Positions 37,070 to 51,326 are shown, numbered from the stretch's first letter. The stretch is DNA of 64,000 bases from Luscinia megarhynchos (GCA_034336665.1 CM067570.1:22773002-22837001), one strand, 5' to 3'. Notes: generated from the letters alone by a model not told the origin. Made by a program: numbers and translations.

Positions 37070-40000
37070 CCTAAAAAAGATAAGGGATTAAGACAAAAGT
37101 GTATACTTCCACATCCTCTTTTAAAAGTAATCACTGGAGAGTGCTTTATAAATATATAGCCCTTTATAAAGGAGAAGCTGGTCTGTAGCTGACTTATGTG
37201 ACAGCCAGTTGCTGTGACTACTGCATTCTGCCCTTCAGTTTCATGAAGGCCTCCTAATAGAAGCAGCAAGAACTTCTTTCCCAATAAGCCTGTAGGGATG
37301 TATTCCTAAGTAATCTTAAGCAACATAAAAGTAATTTATTTCTCCAGAGTCTGCAATTCTTATAATTCTATTTTAAAATGCATATTATATACAAGGATAT
37401 ATTATTATTAAGTTTATTTACAACAATGAACAAAGAGTACTTCAAATTCAACACAACTACAGAACTATATGACAAGTTCAGCATTTTGAGGGGCAGTATT
37501 TTGTATTGGGGTTTTACTGATATCAGCCATTTCTCAATCAATCAAAACAGGCCATTCTACAGGCTTAGAACACCATTCCAAGCTGTTAAGCAATGAGGTG
37601 GGTCTGTGTAATGTGGTGAAAGGTATGAAGGAGTGCTTCATTGAACAAGAACAAGAAATACAGGTAACCAGGAGCAAGATACATGGAGAACTTGGGCATT
37701 CTTTTGCATTGGACACATGCCTTGATATTTAATGGTGCATGCATTGTTGTACAGCGACAAAGGGGAAGAGTTCAAAAAGCAATTTTCTGTCCTCCATTCT
37801 GAAAGCTGTCTTTCCTCAGACTCCCCATAAGAATCTAGAAAGAACAATCTGATTCTGTAGTTATGAACTTTATTTTACCACAAATCACAGCATACATTTT
37901 ATTTACTGTCTAAATACCTGCTAAAAGCGGAGGACAAAAAAAATCAAAAATCACTTCAGAAGTAGTAGCTTAGCTACACATTAAACTCTTTTTTTTATGA
38001 TTACACACAAGCACAGCCATAAAAGGAGGATGCTAAAAAAGAAAGCAAAACAAATTAAGTTCTGCATGGACATGAAGATCCAGGATGGCCATCCGGTGGG
38101 TTTTGAAAGTAACATATAGGAAGTACTCTGTGTAAATCATGGTGAGATGCTTCATCACTTGCAGTGGCTAACTGTACTTATCAGTCATACCAGTCTCTAC
38201 ATCTTCTAGTGAAGCAATCTGCTTTAACAGAGAACACTGAACCTTGGTTTGGATTTATGCCTGAAGGGTGTGTATAAAGTTCCTTGGGGTGCACTACCCT
38301 TTGAAACATGGAAGACTGAGGTACATTTCTCTTTGCTAATAACTGTTAATGAAATTACCTAATAAAACAGAGATTTCAACCACAAAGTCTATAAAATCAA
38401 ATTTGGTTTCATAGTAGGAGCTGAACTTCACTATCTGGTTTGTATTACTACAACAGGCAACACATTTAACTAGGAGGTTAGCACATTTCTTTTTATTGCA
38501 AGACCACATTTCTAGGTAACTTAGTCTATTAGCTGAAGTTTTCCTTGCCTAGTTTAGATTTCTGTTATTGCTTTAAACTTCAAGTCACTTCTGAGAACAG
38601 CTATTATAAGTAACTTGAGTGCATATAAGCTTTAACAGATTAAAACTGATAGATATTACCAGTTAATATTATCTCATGCTGTCCACTGCAATGGATTCCT
38701 AAAATTTTGAGGGAATTTCTCATATTTTCACTGACTATTGGTACATGAAAGAATTTGCTAAGCCTGTCCAGCTAATCATTGGTTTATTGATGTACCTTCT
38801 GCCAAAAATCATCTTTCTCTATCCTCATCTTTGCCTCAGAGAGATTTCAGCAACCTCCCAAGTAAGAGAGCAAAATGTCCACTCTCAAACCCAAACAATT
38901 TAGCTCAGCCTCAATACCCCAGTTGCCTCTTCTCATTCCAATGGACAGGTTTTTTCCAGGGGTTTGAGGACAGGCAGGTTTTTCTGTAAAGCATTCTCTG
39001 TAGGTAGCACATGTGACTAGACATTGTTCCTACCCACTGAACTGAGGGAAAAACAATATTTTTCAGAGTTCTCACAGGAAGGATAATGAAAACAAGAGGT
39101 ACAAAGACATGTTTAGCTTCCTCTTACAGTTTCCTGGATTCAGAAACATTTTGCTTGAATTGAGAATTGCCAACTTTTATTGCAAGATAATATTAGGCTT
39201 GTAGATCAGAGAATAACAAGAAATATACTGTTCCCTGTCCTTTCTTGTCCCTTTCTGGTTTGCACTGAGGTCAGTGCATTCTTGCACTTCTACGTTTCTG
39301 CCCACAGTGAGGACAAAAGTTTCCCTAAAGGCACACAGGACAAACAAATAAACATGTTAGCAAAGAATTAGAGAAACAGATAAGTTAATCATACAGAAAG
39401 AAATTCCTTTTTTTCTGCAAAGCAAGCTGTACCAGGATCAGATTTTTCTTTAACTAATTTTCATTAGTCTCACTACTGAAAGACCTGATCAAAATCCCAG
39501 AATTAAACAGGAGAAAACTGTACCAAATATAGCAAACTAAAAAACAATCCCTTGTTTTAATTGCACGACCCCAAATCATGGCCAACCAGGTTCTGCAGAA
39601 TTCAAGCCAAACCCATCCCCAACCGAAAAGGTCTAGCTAAAAGCAAGTTGTTGTTCAGATAGATCCTACCTTTTTTTACCAGCTAAACCAACATTTGTAG
39701 GAGAGAGTGCTGCTTGTCTCCGTGTTCTTTACTCTATTGATTGTTGTGTAAATATTAGGCTTCCTGCTTGTGGAGAAACTACTGCAAAGTTTCTTTCAGT
39801 TCTGTTTGCACATTTCAAATTTGTGCATGTTTTAGAACAAGGAAGTTTATGTAATGCTCCTGAGAAAGTGCAGTACATCATGGCTCATTTTAATTCAGGT
39901 ATGAATACATGACACAGATGAATTCACAAAACACTCCTTTCATCTGAAATTGGAGTAGTAACCCTTTTTCCCCTGAAGGTTTAAGCAGCTTTAAGTGATG

Positions 40001-40813
40001 AAATGATTAGATTTTCCTGTTTCTTTAAAGCAGTATTGAATTGAAACAGCTTTGGATGAATCTTTCCTGAATTTATTCAAATACAAATATACCATCAACC
40101 AGAAGAATATTTGAATAAGTCATCCAAAAGATGTCAATGTTCTCTACAGCCACAGAATATAATTTTAAAATTTGCTCAAAGCATTTCAGTATTACAGTAC
40201 ATAAAACCATCTTCTCCCCAAAGGCCAAATTTTCAAGTACTGAACAAACCCAAATATTCCTCTGTAAAACCAAGAAATCTATACATGCATCTGGGATATT
40301 CATCTACCTAAACACAAACCTTTGACACAAATTTTATTTGCACTCTGTTCACTACCAGGGCTGCATTACTGAAATTCTTGCCTACCTATAAGGCTGGTTT
40401 CATCTTTCTTTTTTAAATTACTGTCGTTTATAAGGTATAATTGGGAAAGTGACAGCAGACTACTTCTGTAGATATGGATTATGCTTCTTTACTCCTCCCA
40501 CAAGTGCAGAGTTCTGATCAAGCCCCTCCTTTTCCAGGAGCCTTCCTGACCCCCACTGCTGTCTCTTGTCCCTGTGACTCAGTTCTGGTCCCTGCTTCCT
40601 CAAAAGCAAGATCCTCATTAGTACCAGCACAGGTCAGACATTTTCCCTCATCTGCCAGCATTTGTATTGCTCAGCTCTTGCCAAAATCCCTATCTTACTT
40701 GGTGCACAAGTTTCCAAGTTTTATAAGGTTTCCCTTCTCAAGAGATTCTCCCTCTCAGTGTAACAGAGCTGCATGTTCTGTATAAAGCAGTTTTGATGGG
40801 TTAAAACTGGAAC

Positions 40814-40897
40814 TTTTTTGGTTAGTTGAGTTTGGTTTGTTGATCATTGGGGCTTTCCTTTTTGATTTGTTTGGTTTTGTTGGGTTTGGGTTTTTTC
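40814..40897. repeat. T/G-rich low-complexity stretch
   Basis: Many ttttggtt, gtttggtt and ttgggtttgggtttttt runs. The first 30 codons of a 134-codon plus-strand frame (40837-41241) come from it, giving a Phe/Gly-rich translation that should not be read as a signal or membrane domain. Confidence 0.75.
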
Positions 40898-41791
40898 ACA
40901 TTCTGAATAGACAGAATTTTCTCCTTTGCTTTAATCCCAGTCCAACTGTCCCCAAAGGCTTGATACAATTTTTTGGACTCTCCCTTTTCTCTCTCAGCTG
41001 GCAAACCATTTTGGGCTTGCTACCTGCTAGTCAAAGCTGCAGACTGATGATGCCTGGCCAGCATGGACTGTCCACTGCCTATGCCTTGCCTCCCAGGAGG
41101 CAGGAACAACCCAAGATTTCTGGGCTGTCTGCACTGCCCTGCAGAGTGGGCTCTCAGATAAGCCATGCTGGGAAGCCAAAGATAAATATGAGTCTAGACA
41201 TTATCATGATAATGGTAGCACAGGGAAACTGTGTCTGGTGATGTTTAACAAAGCATCTTGAGGCTGAATGGAAGATGTGTATTGCTCCAATTTCAGACAG
41301 AATTAACACATTTCTAAATAGAGATTGCTGAAATCAAGTAAATGAAAAACAGGAACCACCAAATAACCAGGTTTCTCTCAGGCATCTCTGTTAAATCTGC
41401 TGCAACATGTATTTCTGTGCAACACAGCAAATTACTATTGTGACTGTATCTGAACATACAAAATAACAGAGAAGGAAAGGTCTAGAAAAACCAGAAAGCA
41501 ATTCCCTACAACAAAGAATCCAGCACCCAAGGCATAAAACTGTGATCATCAAAGAAAACAAAAGCAATGTCACAGACACATATATGGAGAGAAAAAGGAC
41601 AAGGGACAAATGTTTATAAAGTAGCTGTATTAACAGTCCTGAAGTACATGCAAACATGCAACCTAGTTTGCTGAAATCTCATCAACTCAACCAGCTAAAT
41701 TCTAAAAGCACTAATTTTAAATTGTGCTTCCCAAAAGTGCATCTTCAGGCTGTTTTCTTGTCTTTAGAAAGCTAAATAAGGTGACAGTAGC

Positions 41792-41803
41792 AAAAAAAAA
41801 AAA
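41792..41803. repeat. A12 homopolymer
   Basis: Simple A run in AT-rich intron, with nothing recognised next to it. Confidence 0.8.
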
Positions 41804-42048
41804 GATCAATAATCACACATCAGTTTAGGTAAAAACAAAAGAGAAATATTACACAGCAGTTTTAAAAGCAATGTAATTCTATAAAACGTAATTTTGCAAT
41901 TTACCAATTTACATACCAAGGATTATGATACTTAGAACAAAAAGTAATTTAAACATTCAAACCACAGAAAATGAGCATTCTATTACTATTTATTTCAACA
42001 GCAGAAAAACCTACCAATGACATTCCTCCAGTCAAGGTTGCCTTGTAT

Positions 42049-42062
42049 AAAAAAAAAAAAAA
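42049..42062. repeat. A14 homopolymer
   Basis: Simple A run directly after 'ccttgtat', with no flanking element recognised. Confidence 0.8.
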
Positions 42063-43544
42063 TTAAAGGTGTTTTCTGCAAGTTAATCATCTAACTATAA
42101 ACAGAATTGGAGGACAGAAGAGAGCATTTATGTTTTTGACCTAACAAGGCACTCTAAGAGGAACTTTCTGAATTCATCATGCACATTTTAACACTGCAGT
42201 TAAGCAATGCTGTATAATCTGCAACACATTAACAATTCAGAAACTTAATAATTTCAAGTTGTTCTTTAAAAAGCACATGAAGGCATTCCCTATTTCAAAT
42301 GCTACTACTATTTGTGCTTCTTAAAGCTATTATATAAATAATATTAGTCAACAGATTTTAGCAGCGTAACGATAGGAGAATTAGAAACATGCAATAATTA
42401 AGCATTAATTTTTTACAGTGAACCATCAGTAGACTCACAAATAAGAAACATTTCATATTTAAGAAATATATTCTTCTTCTGGACTTACTAGCAAAAGTTT
42501 TCATTTAGAGCCTTCCTTCAGAAAATGTCACGATTACCATCTAAACATGGGAAAAAAAGTTCAAATGCTGATTCTGGCATTTGTATTTCTTTGGCGCAGT
42601 TTACCCAAAGATAAGAAGTATCAAAAAAAATAGATCACAGTCACCCACAGTGCTAAGATTTCCAAATTTGACTACTCTGTTCCTAAACTGCAGCAAATGA
42701 GTACAGCTTTCACTAATGGATTGCTATTAAAAATAAATCAGCTAAACATTTCTCCTTCCATACAGCTGGAGCAAGCATACAGCACTCTATTATGCAGCTG
42801 CTTGAAAGACAGATTTCAGCCTCCACATGGAATTACTTACCCAGAAGCATGTTTCTCTTCTACAGTTAGTTCAGCAGAATAGAAAGTTCTGCACAATAGA
42901 TTTAGCAAAAGAAATGTTCTCACAAGCTCCTCTTTGGCTTGGTGTAAGCCTTGAGTAGAGTTTGAACTTGTGTTGCTGAGAAATATGTCTTGCTCCACAA
43001 AGCTGCTGGGACACTTTACTTCACTCCCATTGGTGAATGGTACCTCTTCAGGCTATGCACAAGTGATGCAGACAGGCGGCAGCTGGTGCCACCTCAATTA
43101 GAGGTAACAAAAGCATAAAGAAAGAGAAAGTAGTCACTTCAGTAAAATTTTTAAAGTTAATATACTCTAGTATATCTTTCCTGCAAGTGGTTTTAAACTA
43201 GTTGCCTATCTTTCAGCAAGAGAAAAACTTACAGAACTAACACAGTGTGTGAAGGAAATTCTGTATGGTAGGCAAGTTTTGCAAAAGTAAATGTCCCATC
43301 TTTCCATTATGCTTAATTTCATTACAGCTGAATTTGTCTGCTCCAATACAAAAAACTTCTTATAAAGAAATACAAACAGGGAGCTGGGATGGGACTTCTT
43401 ATTTATTTCAAAAGTCACCTACAAGACCAAATTGGACAAGCAAAAAAACTATTCAGAATGCTGCTGCTACCATGGCAAGTATATATGTCCAATAAAATTG
43501 ATCACAGACTATCTGCCCACAATGACATTTAGCAATGAAGAGGA

Positions 43545-43612
43545 AAAATATCTCTCCTCATATCATAGAGGCAAAAGGCACATAATCACAAAGCTGGGAT
43601 TTCTCTAATCTG
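43545..43612 (-). repeat. Possible MIR-type relic, inverted
   Basis: The plus strand reads 'atcatagaggcaaaaggcacataatcacaaagctgggatttctctaatctgcag', reminiscent of the reverse complement of the MIR core ('gaggcacagagaggt...aggtcacacagc...agagctgggattcgaacccagg'). The match is short and gapped, so this is a weak call. A second, weaker core-like string ('agaagttgtccaagatcatag') occurs near 43774-43795. Confidence 0.28.
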
Positions 43613-43738
43613 CAGCCCCTAACATTGGGATGTGCTGTGTCAGTACACCTCATCCAGGGTCTGCACAGAACTTCTGACTCTTCAAAATAATTTTTTCAAG
43701 CATATTCTAGTAAGGATTCTGGATGGAAAAGTTCTATT

Positions 43739-43778
43739 AAAAAAAATTATAAAAAAAAAAATTAAAGAGAGAGAGAAG
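43739..43778. repeat. A-rich tract running into short (GA)n
   Basis: Two A runs around 'ttat' are followed by 'attaaagagagagagaag'. It is simple sequence next to the possible MIR relic. Confidence 0.75.
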
Positions 43779-46700
43779 TTGTCCAAGATCATAGGGAATA
43801 GACTTTTAGCTGATGCAGTTAGCAGTTATGTCAGATAATTCCTCAGAGAGGAATAAAGATTACAGAAGAAATTTTGCATATAATCCTTCCACTTTAGCAC
43901 TTTGTGTTAAATATATAAAGATTTACTTAATCTTCTCATTGTTTTTCATAAAAGTGAAGGAATGAGAAGAGAGGCAAAAGATGGATTTAAAAAGTAAACT
44001 TCTTGGAAAAAATTTTCATGCCTCTAGAAACACTAAATAGAATTTCTGTGACAAAATTAAATTTGTACCCAGTCCTGAATAAAGTCTATTATTTCACTGA
44101 CAACACTCTTCTCTAGTATATGACTATTGGTTACTCAAAACAGCACATATGAAAATTTAGCTTAATCTTACTTTATTCTACAACCTCCTACTCCTCCCTT
44201 GCACTAAAGGGGGATTACTTGGATAATTACCTGCTAACGTGAGTTGGCAGCAGCTACATAATCTTGTTACATGTTGGGAAATATTTGGTACTCTTGTTAA
44301 AAAAGTCCCTTTCTTAAAAAAAAGAGAAAAAAAATTGTGGACATTGCTAGCAGTGGAAAACATGACTTAGCTTTGATATAAAAAGGCAAATAAAAATCAA
44401 ACCAAATTAAAAATAAACATCTCTTATTTTTAAGCAAATCTGGGAAGATGTGACTCATTCTCATTGCATACTTGGGATTGGCAACACCAAACTTCTGTGA
44501 AATTTTATGTGGGTTTTATATAGACTCTGATGACTTCACAAGACGACCAATATTCTCAATAAATACTCTGTTCTCTCATGCTGATAATAATAATTGCATT
44601 TTCTGTGATGACTGAAAGAGTTTTTTTTCTTTTAATTCCACTGTTAACTGCAGAAGAGCCTTACACATTCCATAAGCACGTGGTAGGTTTATGCAGTATA
44701 GAAAGACAAAACAGAAAGGAGTGTAACTCCCCCAGACTGAAGGCATAGCTCCCCCACTCCCTCCATTTGCTCAATGACTGCAGGCTCTCTTTTTTGGCAG
44801 TGTTTGATAGTTCCTTGCCAAAACCATTACAGTGTGCTAGTTTAATTTATCTAGCTTAACATGCTGCAGCTCCTTTCTATTTCCCTCTTACCAGGATAGA
44901 ACACCCTGTCTCACAGAAGGGTGCTAAGCTAGACCTTGGTTTCAGAGGAAGGTCTTAGGACACACTAATCTCAGATTTCATGTCTCAGCCTGCCCCCTAG
45001 CTCACATCTAAAATGAGATCTCCAACCACAAAGGGTCACAGTTTTAACAAGCTTTCTCTTCCCTGCCCTTTAAATAATGCTAACTCCTATCTACTTGATC
45101 TGCCCCAAGATTTTGGAGATGCCCTGACTTTTTTTGTCTGAGAAGGCCTCTTCAGAGATCCATAGCAGCATGCAAGACCTCCCCACACCACGAACATGAT
45201 GGACTCTGGGTGCTGAGGGCATCAATGCACTTGTGCAAGCACAGCAGAGGTGCCATGGGTGAGCAGGAAAGCAGGACAACAGCAATTCCTTCTGGAGCAA
45301 CAGCCTGAGACAGTCATGCAGCTACTGCATTATAGATGCAGAAGTCACAAGGGTGAGGAGAGATGGCTGGAAGAGAAAAAGGAGAAAGTGGAATACAGAA
45401 GAGAAAGGTATGGGGGGAAGGTTTAAAGACAGTATAATGCGTGAGAAGAACGCAATGAAGGGCAAATGTTATTATACCAGAAGGAGAGATTAAAAGACAG
45501 CAAAAGCATTAAGATGAAAGCAAAACAGACAAAGACCAATAGTAAATTAAACAAAAAGATTGATGCATTTTTGTTTCCAAAAAGCTATGATGTGATGACC
45601 TTCCAGAACACAGGGTACAGTGTTCACTGCAAGTGTCACACCCACATCACACCACACATCTAAGCAAGGGGAAGAGAGAGCAAAAAGGTATGCACATTAG
45701 AACCACAGAGCTACAAGAAAAGAAAGGCCTCTTGAAGAGGTTATCTGAGGACAAATGCACTCAGGTGTCAGTCACAAGCAGCTCATGTAGTCAAGGAAAG
45801 GAAAGTTGACACTGAACAGCTCAACTGCCAAGACACTCAGGTGGTGGCTATTTTTTTTTACCCAAAGTTCGTACTTCAAATTTTTCCCCTCTGTATTTTC
45901 TCTCTTTTACATGGAAGCTGGAGAAGCAACATTTGGAGTATTTGAATAGGTTACTTATTATCTCAGCTAACAAGTTTTAATAACAAACAAAAGTCACCCA
46001 GAGTCCAATCTACACAAGACATGTTGTTTGCACTTAGATTCTATGTCCACGCTCTCTCTGCATGTTGATTTGATACAGGCAACTGTCCCTAGCAGACTGG
46101 AATACAACATGCTTGTATTTCGGCTGATTAGAAACTTGGAGAATTGTACTGTCAGCATGTGACTCAAGAGAAATGGACAGTCTATGTAGATGTGTTCTAT
46201 TTTTAGATTAAGCACTGAGAAAAAACATCTTTCCAAGAAGTCCAAAAATTTAGCAGTTTGGACTTTTGTAAAGCTTGGTGCCAAACAGCAATAGCATCCT
46301 ACTGTCAAATTCATAAAAGGCTTCTCTGCATAGCCATGCTTGGATCCTTTAGGTTTTGTCCTCTGCTTTTTCATGCACGAGCAGCTCTTTAGGCTTGCTG
46401 TTCCTGTTCTCAAGGTTTTCTCTTCAGTGCACTATACTAGTCACACAGAGAATTGTAACAGCAAAGTTTCCTAAAAGGCAATCTAGAAAACAATGGGCCA
46501 TATTTGGTAATAATATAAAAGTTAAGAAAAAGACAAACCTTAGTTGCTAAGGTTTGACCTTATTGTTATTGTACTACCCATCATGATTCTTAATTCTCAA
46601 CTTTGTTCACCAAATATTTTCACACATGCTTTCAGCAGAAAAACGCTACTGTTATGATCTCAGATAGAATTAATTTCATTAATATTTCAATGAATTTATA

Positions 46701-48269
46701 ATATGTGGAATATCACACCAATGAACTAGAAGCATCCTCCAGAGACATTGACTCAACAATGACTAGTATGGAAAAGAAAGGACCTTTATTCAACAAAAAA
46801 ACAACTACCCTCCCCACTTCTTGGAATAAAGGATCAGGAATCCAAATTTTATTAAGCAGAGATAATGCCAAATTACCCATACTTAGCTTCAAAAATTCAA
46901 AGCAGGGCTCAAAGCAAAGGTGAACTAACTTTGTCAGGAGAATACCAGCACCCTGCCAAACACAGTGGGAAATCTGCTGGTCATGCTTGAGCAGTATTTT
47001 AATACACTGCACTTAATACAATCCCCAAGAATCATCTCAATTTGAAGGAGGAAAAGAAAAGTTGGAGGTGAGGTAGAACAACCTGAGCCTACTGCAGAGG
47101 CACACAGAACAGGCAAAAGACACGGTCAAGCACATGTCCAGTGAATAACAAGTTAAATCCTTTTCACAGTAGATAAATTTCACAAGACACAATGAACTAC
47201 CAGGGCTTTCCAGAAACATCTCAGAACAGAAAAGTATTGAATCAAAGGAGTTGAGTTATTCTCTAAGTCTTTTCCCCCCATCAAATTAATGACAGTGAAT
47301 TGTGCTACAAACAGACACAGATGCAAAGCAGAGGCAAGCAATCGTGCTCTCCTGAACTCCTAAATCTTAACCCCCACCAAGACATTTGCACACCCAGTCA
47401 TATGTGTATTACAGCTTTTCCTTTTCCTGTCACCCAGCCCTCACTAAGTTTGGCTCCAGGACAATTCAGAAAAGCAGTATTTAACTCTGCCCCAGATTAT
47501 GCATTAGGCAGATGTCTCATGGCAAGCACATTCTTGAAATACAATGGAAAGGAATATTAAAACCTACCAGCTCGTGCTGGTATCTTGTACTCTTACTTAC
47601 ATGAAGCAAATTCTGTTTGAATATCTACTTCACGCAGATGCATAAAACTTACACACATATATCCACAAGTGCCTATATATCCATTAAATTTAGCACTATA
47701 TTGCCTACTAGATGAAATAATAAACGTTATTCCTGTTCCAGTTTATGGTATTTAGAAAATTACATACAGCACATCCTCAAAAATGACATTTTAACTTCAA
47801 CAGCCCCTCTCAATACACTGGTGAGATGACAAATATATTCCTCATTTTATGAAGCATGGAAGTATTTCCATACATAGTAACCAGATGTCATGTTGTTTAA
47901 CACACGCCTTTTTGTCACAATGAGGAATGGGGCAGCCATAAGAACTGAATGTCAGTTTAATTCTCCCCCTGAGCAAGAATCTCCACAGACAAATTCTTAA
48001 ATCTCTCTCCAGCCTCAAGGACTGCAACAAGTTCTACAGGTATGCAGCCTTCAAAGTCCTAACAAATATCCAAGCCATGACACTCCAGTTAAAACTGCAC
48101 AGTAAAATCTATTTTTGTTCAAGCCATTAATCACTGCCCTGCCTCACTTGCTACTTTGATCTAAGAATTTGTCATTAAAAGGTCTAGATGACAGCAAAAG
48201 TTTTAGGATTCATCCCAGTAAGTACTTACTTCATTGCAGTTGGAAAAGAGAGAATAATGAACTTATTTT

Positions 48270-48297
48270 CTGCTTTGGATCTTGTACTCCAAAGCAG
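48270..48297. other. Perfect 10-bp inverted repeat (hairpin)
   Basis: The arms CTGCTTTGGA and TCCAAAGCAG are exact reverse complements around an 8-base loop (tcttgtac). The stem is too short for a microRNA precursor and does not extend well beyond the arms. It is not a terminator in this eukaryotic setting; a structural role is unproven. Confidence 0.6.
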
Positions 48298-48479
48298 TGG
48301 AAAAGAGAATATTTCCCATGCAGTGTATGGGACACCTTTAACCCTTTCTCTTTATCATGGGCACACAGATTCTGAAAGACTTTCAGTTCTCAAAACTCCA
48401 CATTGCATGTCTGTACAACCTTAATACAAATTTAGAATTGAAAAAACGATATATTTGGAAGTGGCAAAATTTTAACAGT

Positions 48480-48543
48480 CATATATATATCTCTTCTGCA
48501 GCTTTTGCTTCCCAAGTTCATATTTATATAAGTATATATACTT
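48480..48543. repeat. AT-rich stretch with short (TA)n runs
   Basis: It contains catatatatatct and, some 40 bases on, atttatataagtatatatacttg. This is simple AT-rich sequence only. Confidence 0.6.
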
Positions 48544-50618
48544 GTCATAATGACAGAGTTCCAAAATAACGTGAACAGTAGGGAATCACAGAGCATAAAC
48601 AGCTTCAAGTGTATTTTATACTAAATAGTATAAAAGATCCTTGATTATTTTTAATGTGTGTATTACAATAATGGCAAGAGGTGTCAAAATGAAGCTACAT
48701 GGTACCAAGAGTTCTCCATACACAGGTTAAGAAAGAATTCTTGACCTAAATTACAGTTCAAGTAAGCAATACCAAAAGGAGATACATGTGACAAGTACAT
48801 CAGCCTTTATGCAAAGTGAATTAAAGCATCTGTAACTTTCCCAAGGCCAAAAAGAAAGTATGTGATATGTGCTGCTTAATAATGACAAATCTCTTCTATT
48901 AAGCATGTTCTATTCTGATCATTTTACTTAGTTGAGTCATCTTCACTGGAGCTGAAAAGCAGCTATTCCATCACAACAAATGAATCCCAGTGACACCACT
49001 CTTGAAATATATATTTTTCTTTTAGAAAGTGATGAAACACTATTAAAAAAAAATCCCAAACAAACAAATCCCTCCAAGACTCACCCATCCAATGCCATTT
49101 GAAAAGCACTTTGTCACTCAGGGAGAATTAACACTCATGCTCCAGAAATTCCCAAATTCTGATGCACACAGTCAGGCTGAGGAAGCTTTTGTCCTTAAGC
49201 AAAAGCATAAACGCTTTCAGAGAAAGCGGAAAACGGAGCAGGGTACACAGATTCAGGTTGCTGAAAGGACTTTCTACAGCTTGGGCAGAGGAACATATTG
49301 TGGAGCATGTTTATACCAGGAAGAACAACTCTCTGATTTCCATGGAAATTATTTGACTTCACTATTGAGAATACCTTGAAGGACCATCTTTAACTATCTT
49401 GAAATCCACTCCTTTGGTACTAAAAATATGAAAACCCAATAAAGGCCATGGAAGAGGTGTTATAAAAATTTCCATGTGGATAATTTTTTTAATTGGCATC
49501 CTCTGTTGTTAAGGGATAACAGTTATTAGCGAGTCATGAAATGGAAGTAGAGTGGGTCAGTCACAAAAATGTCACATTAATGGTAAAAAAATAAGGAAAA
49601 CATTAGTACCACCATGAAAAAGCAAATTCAACACAACCTTCTGAGACATTATTTACTTTGAAAATACATTCAAATCCTGGGAATGACTAAGAGGCTTGGG
49701 AATTATTAAAAAACCCACAAAACAAACAAAACCTCCACTCTCCCAACAAACCAAACACACTTTTGCAAGCACTAATATCCAAAAAATTTGAACATAGGCA
49801 ATAAGCAACAAGACAGTTTTACTGAGAGTGGAGGTATAAGAACCAAGCAATGCATCCAGGTATAACATAAACTGACAGCTCACACTGACTCCAAATTACC
49901 ATGTGAGATTTTTGTTATGAAAAGCATAGCACTAAGATGCAAGAAGAAACAGAAAAAAGAAACCAAACCACATAAAAAAACCACCATTCAAGGGATCTTA
50001 TTGGAAAATTTATCCAAAATATCAATATCTCTTTCTGTTCAGATTTTAACTTACCACCTCCCTCCTGAATGGGCATTAAATATTCTTGTTTAATGACAGG
50101 GCATAACAGGACGTTTCGACAGGTGAACTCACTTCTGAGAAAATGCAGGGCTGGAAGCCTGTACAGCCTAGTTCTAAGCCAGGTGTTTCAACTGGGTGCA
50201 GGTATGACACCCATATGTCTTCCAGTATGAGCATTTGTGTTCATCAATGATAAAACAGAGGCTGAAGAAAGTCTCCTGCCTTCAGGGGCAGAGTTGTTTA
50301 ACTGACACGATCCAAAAAACTTAATTTCTACACATAAATGTGAAGTGAGATGTTTGTTCTTCTGTGGACTGTGTATTGGCTCCAATCTTCTCCCACACAG
50401 CCTCTTCAAGCTGGGTAGGAATTGCACATTTCACAAACTCCCTATCCTTCAGTCCTTCCTCTGTCACTTACAGTTCTCCTTTTCTTGGTCATCAATCCTT
50501 TCTCTACTTAAATTCACATTCCATTGCACATAACTATGATCATATTGGCCTCTCTTTGTTTTCTCTTCTTGCACACCAAATCTTTTTACTTTCTGGTGAT
50601 GCTTGAATTATAGTACCT

Positions 50619-50705
50619 GGGTTGTTTGGTTGGTTTTTTTGGTGGTTTTTTTTTTGGTTTTGTTTTGTTTTGGTTTTTTTTGTTTCCTTTTTCCCCTTCC
50701 CCCAG
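50619..50705. repeat. T/G-rich tract ending in a pyrimidine run and CAG
   Basis: Runs of ggtttttt, ggttttgttttgttttgg and ttttttttg pass into 'tttcctttttccccttcccccag'. The terminal pyrimidine tract plus CAG looks like a very strong plus-strand 3' splice site, but it probably arises from the simple sequence. On the minus strand it is A/C-rich. Confidence 0.75.
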
Positions 50706-51326
50706 GATTGCACAATACCTCATCCTGGAGTCTGTAAAACATCAGATCAATGGCACCTGCTGCAGAGCCAGCTGGAAAGAAAATACACTCTTGCATCAGC
50801 ATAACCACATTTCAGACCACGGGAAGGGAGAAAGCTGACGGAATGGAACCACCAGCACAAAAGAATCCATGCCAGGGCTATTTTGGACACAGAAGATGCA
50901 TGTGAGATGCTGACCAAGGGCTCTGCATTGCACTGGGAGGATTTTTTCTGTGGTCAGGCAGCTGGATTTGTGTAGTAGGACACAGTCGACTGTAGTAAAA
51001 TTTTTCTGAAGCAGATGGATGTTTTTATTCAACAGAGACCAGTCTCTCAGAGCATGGTGACAAGTAGTAGCTCATTTTTATTTCAGCCTTAGGTGTGAAA
51101 GTCATTTAAACTGCTTAAGTGACATAAGACACAGGGTTAATTTTTTTTGGCAGCCAGTCTTCTTTTTTCACAAAGTCATCAAATTGTGTGCATGGGCTAT
51201 GGAGAGGTGGCATGTGTTCAGACACATCAGAATTAGAAGCAGATTTACACCTGTTAAAATCCATCCCAAAGGTCTGCAGGTTCACAGATGCACAGAGTCA
51301 TTCAAATATTTCTGAGACTCCCTAAG

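Noticed and set aside
40837..41241. 134-codon plus-strand frame with apparent hydrophobic N-terminus
   Set aside because: The hydrophobic start is translated from a T/G-rich simple tract; the remainder resembles no protein.
45700..45760. Possible inverted CR1 tail ('gaaccacagagctacaagaaaagaaaggcctcttgaagaggttatctg')
   Set aside because: The match to 'aatcacagaatgg...ggttggaagagacctctggagatcatctg' is weak and lacks the following diagnostic blocks.
46000..46413. 139-codon minus-strand frame
   Set aside because: Length is within chance expectation for six frames of 64 kb. It has no recognised domain and no splice signals that define an exon.
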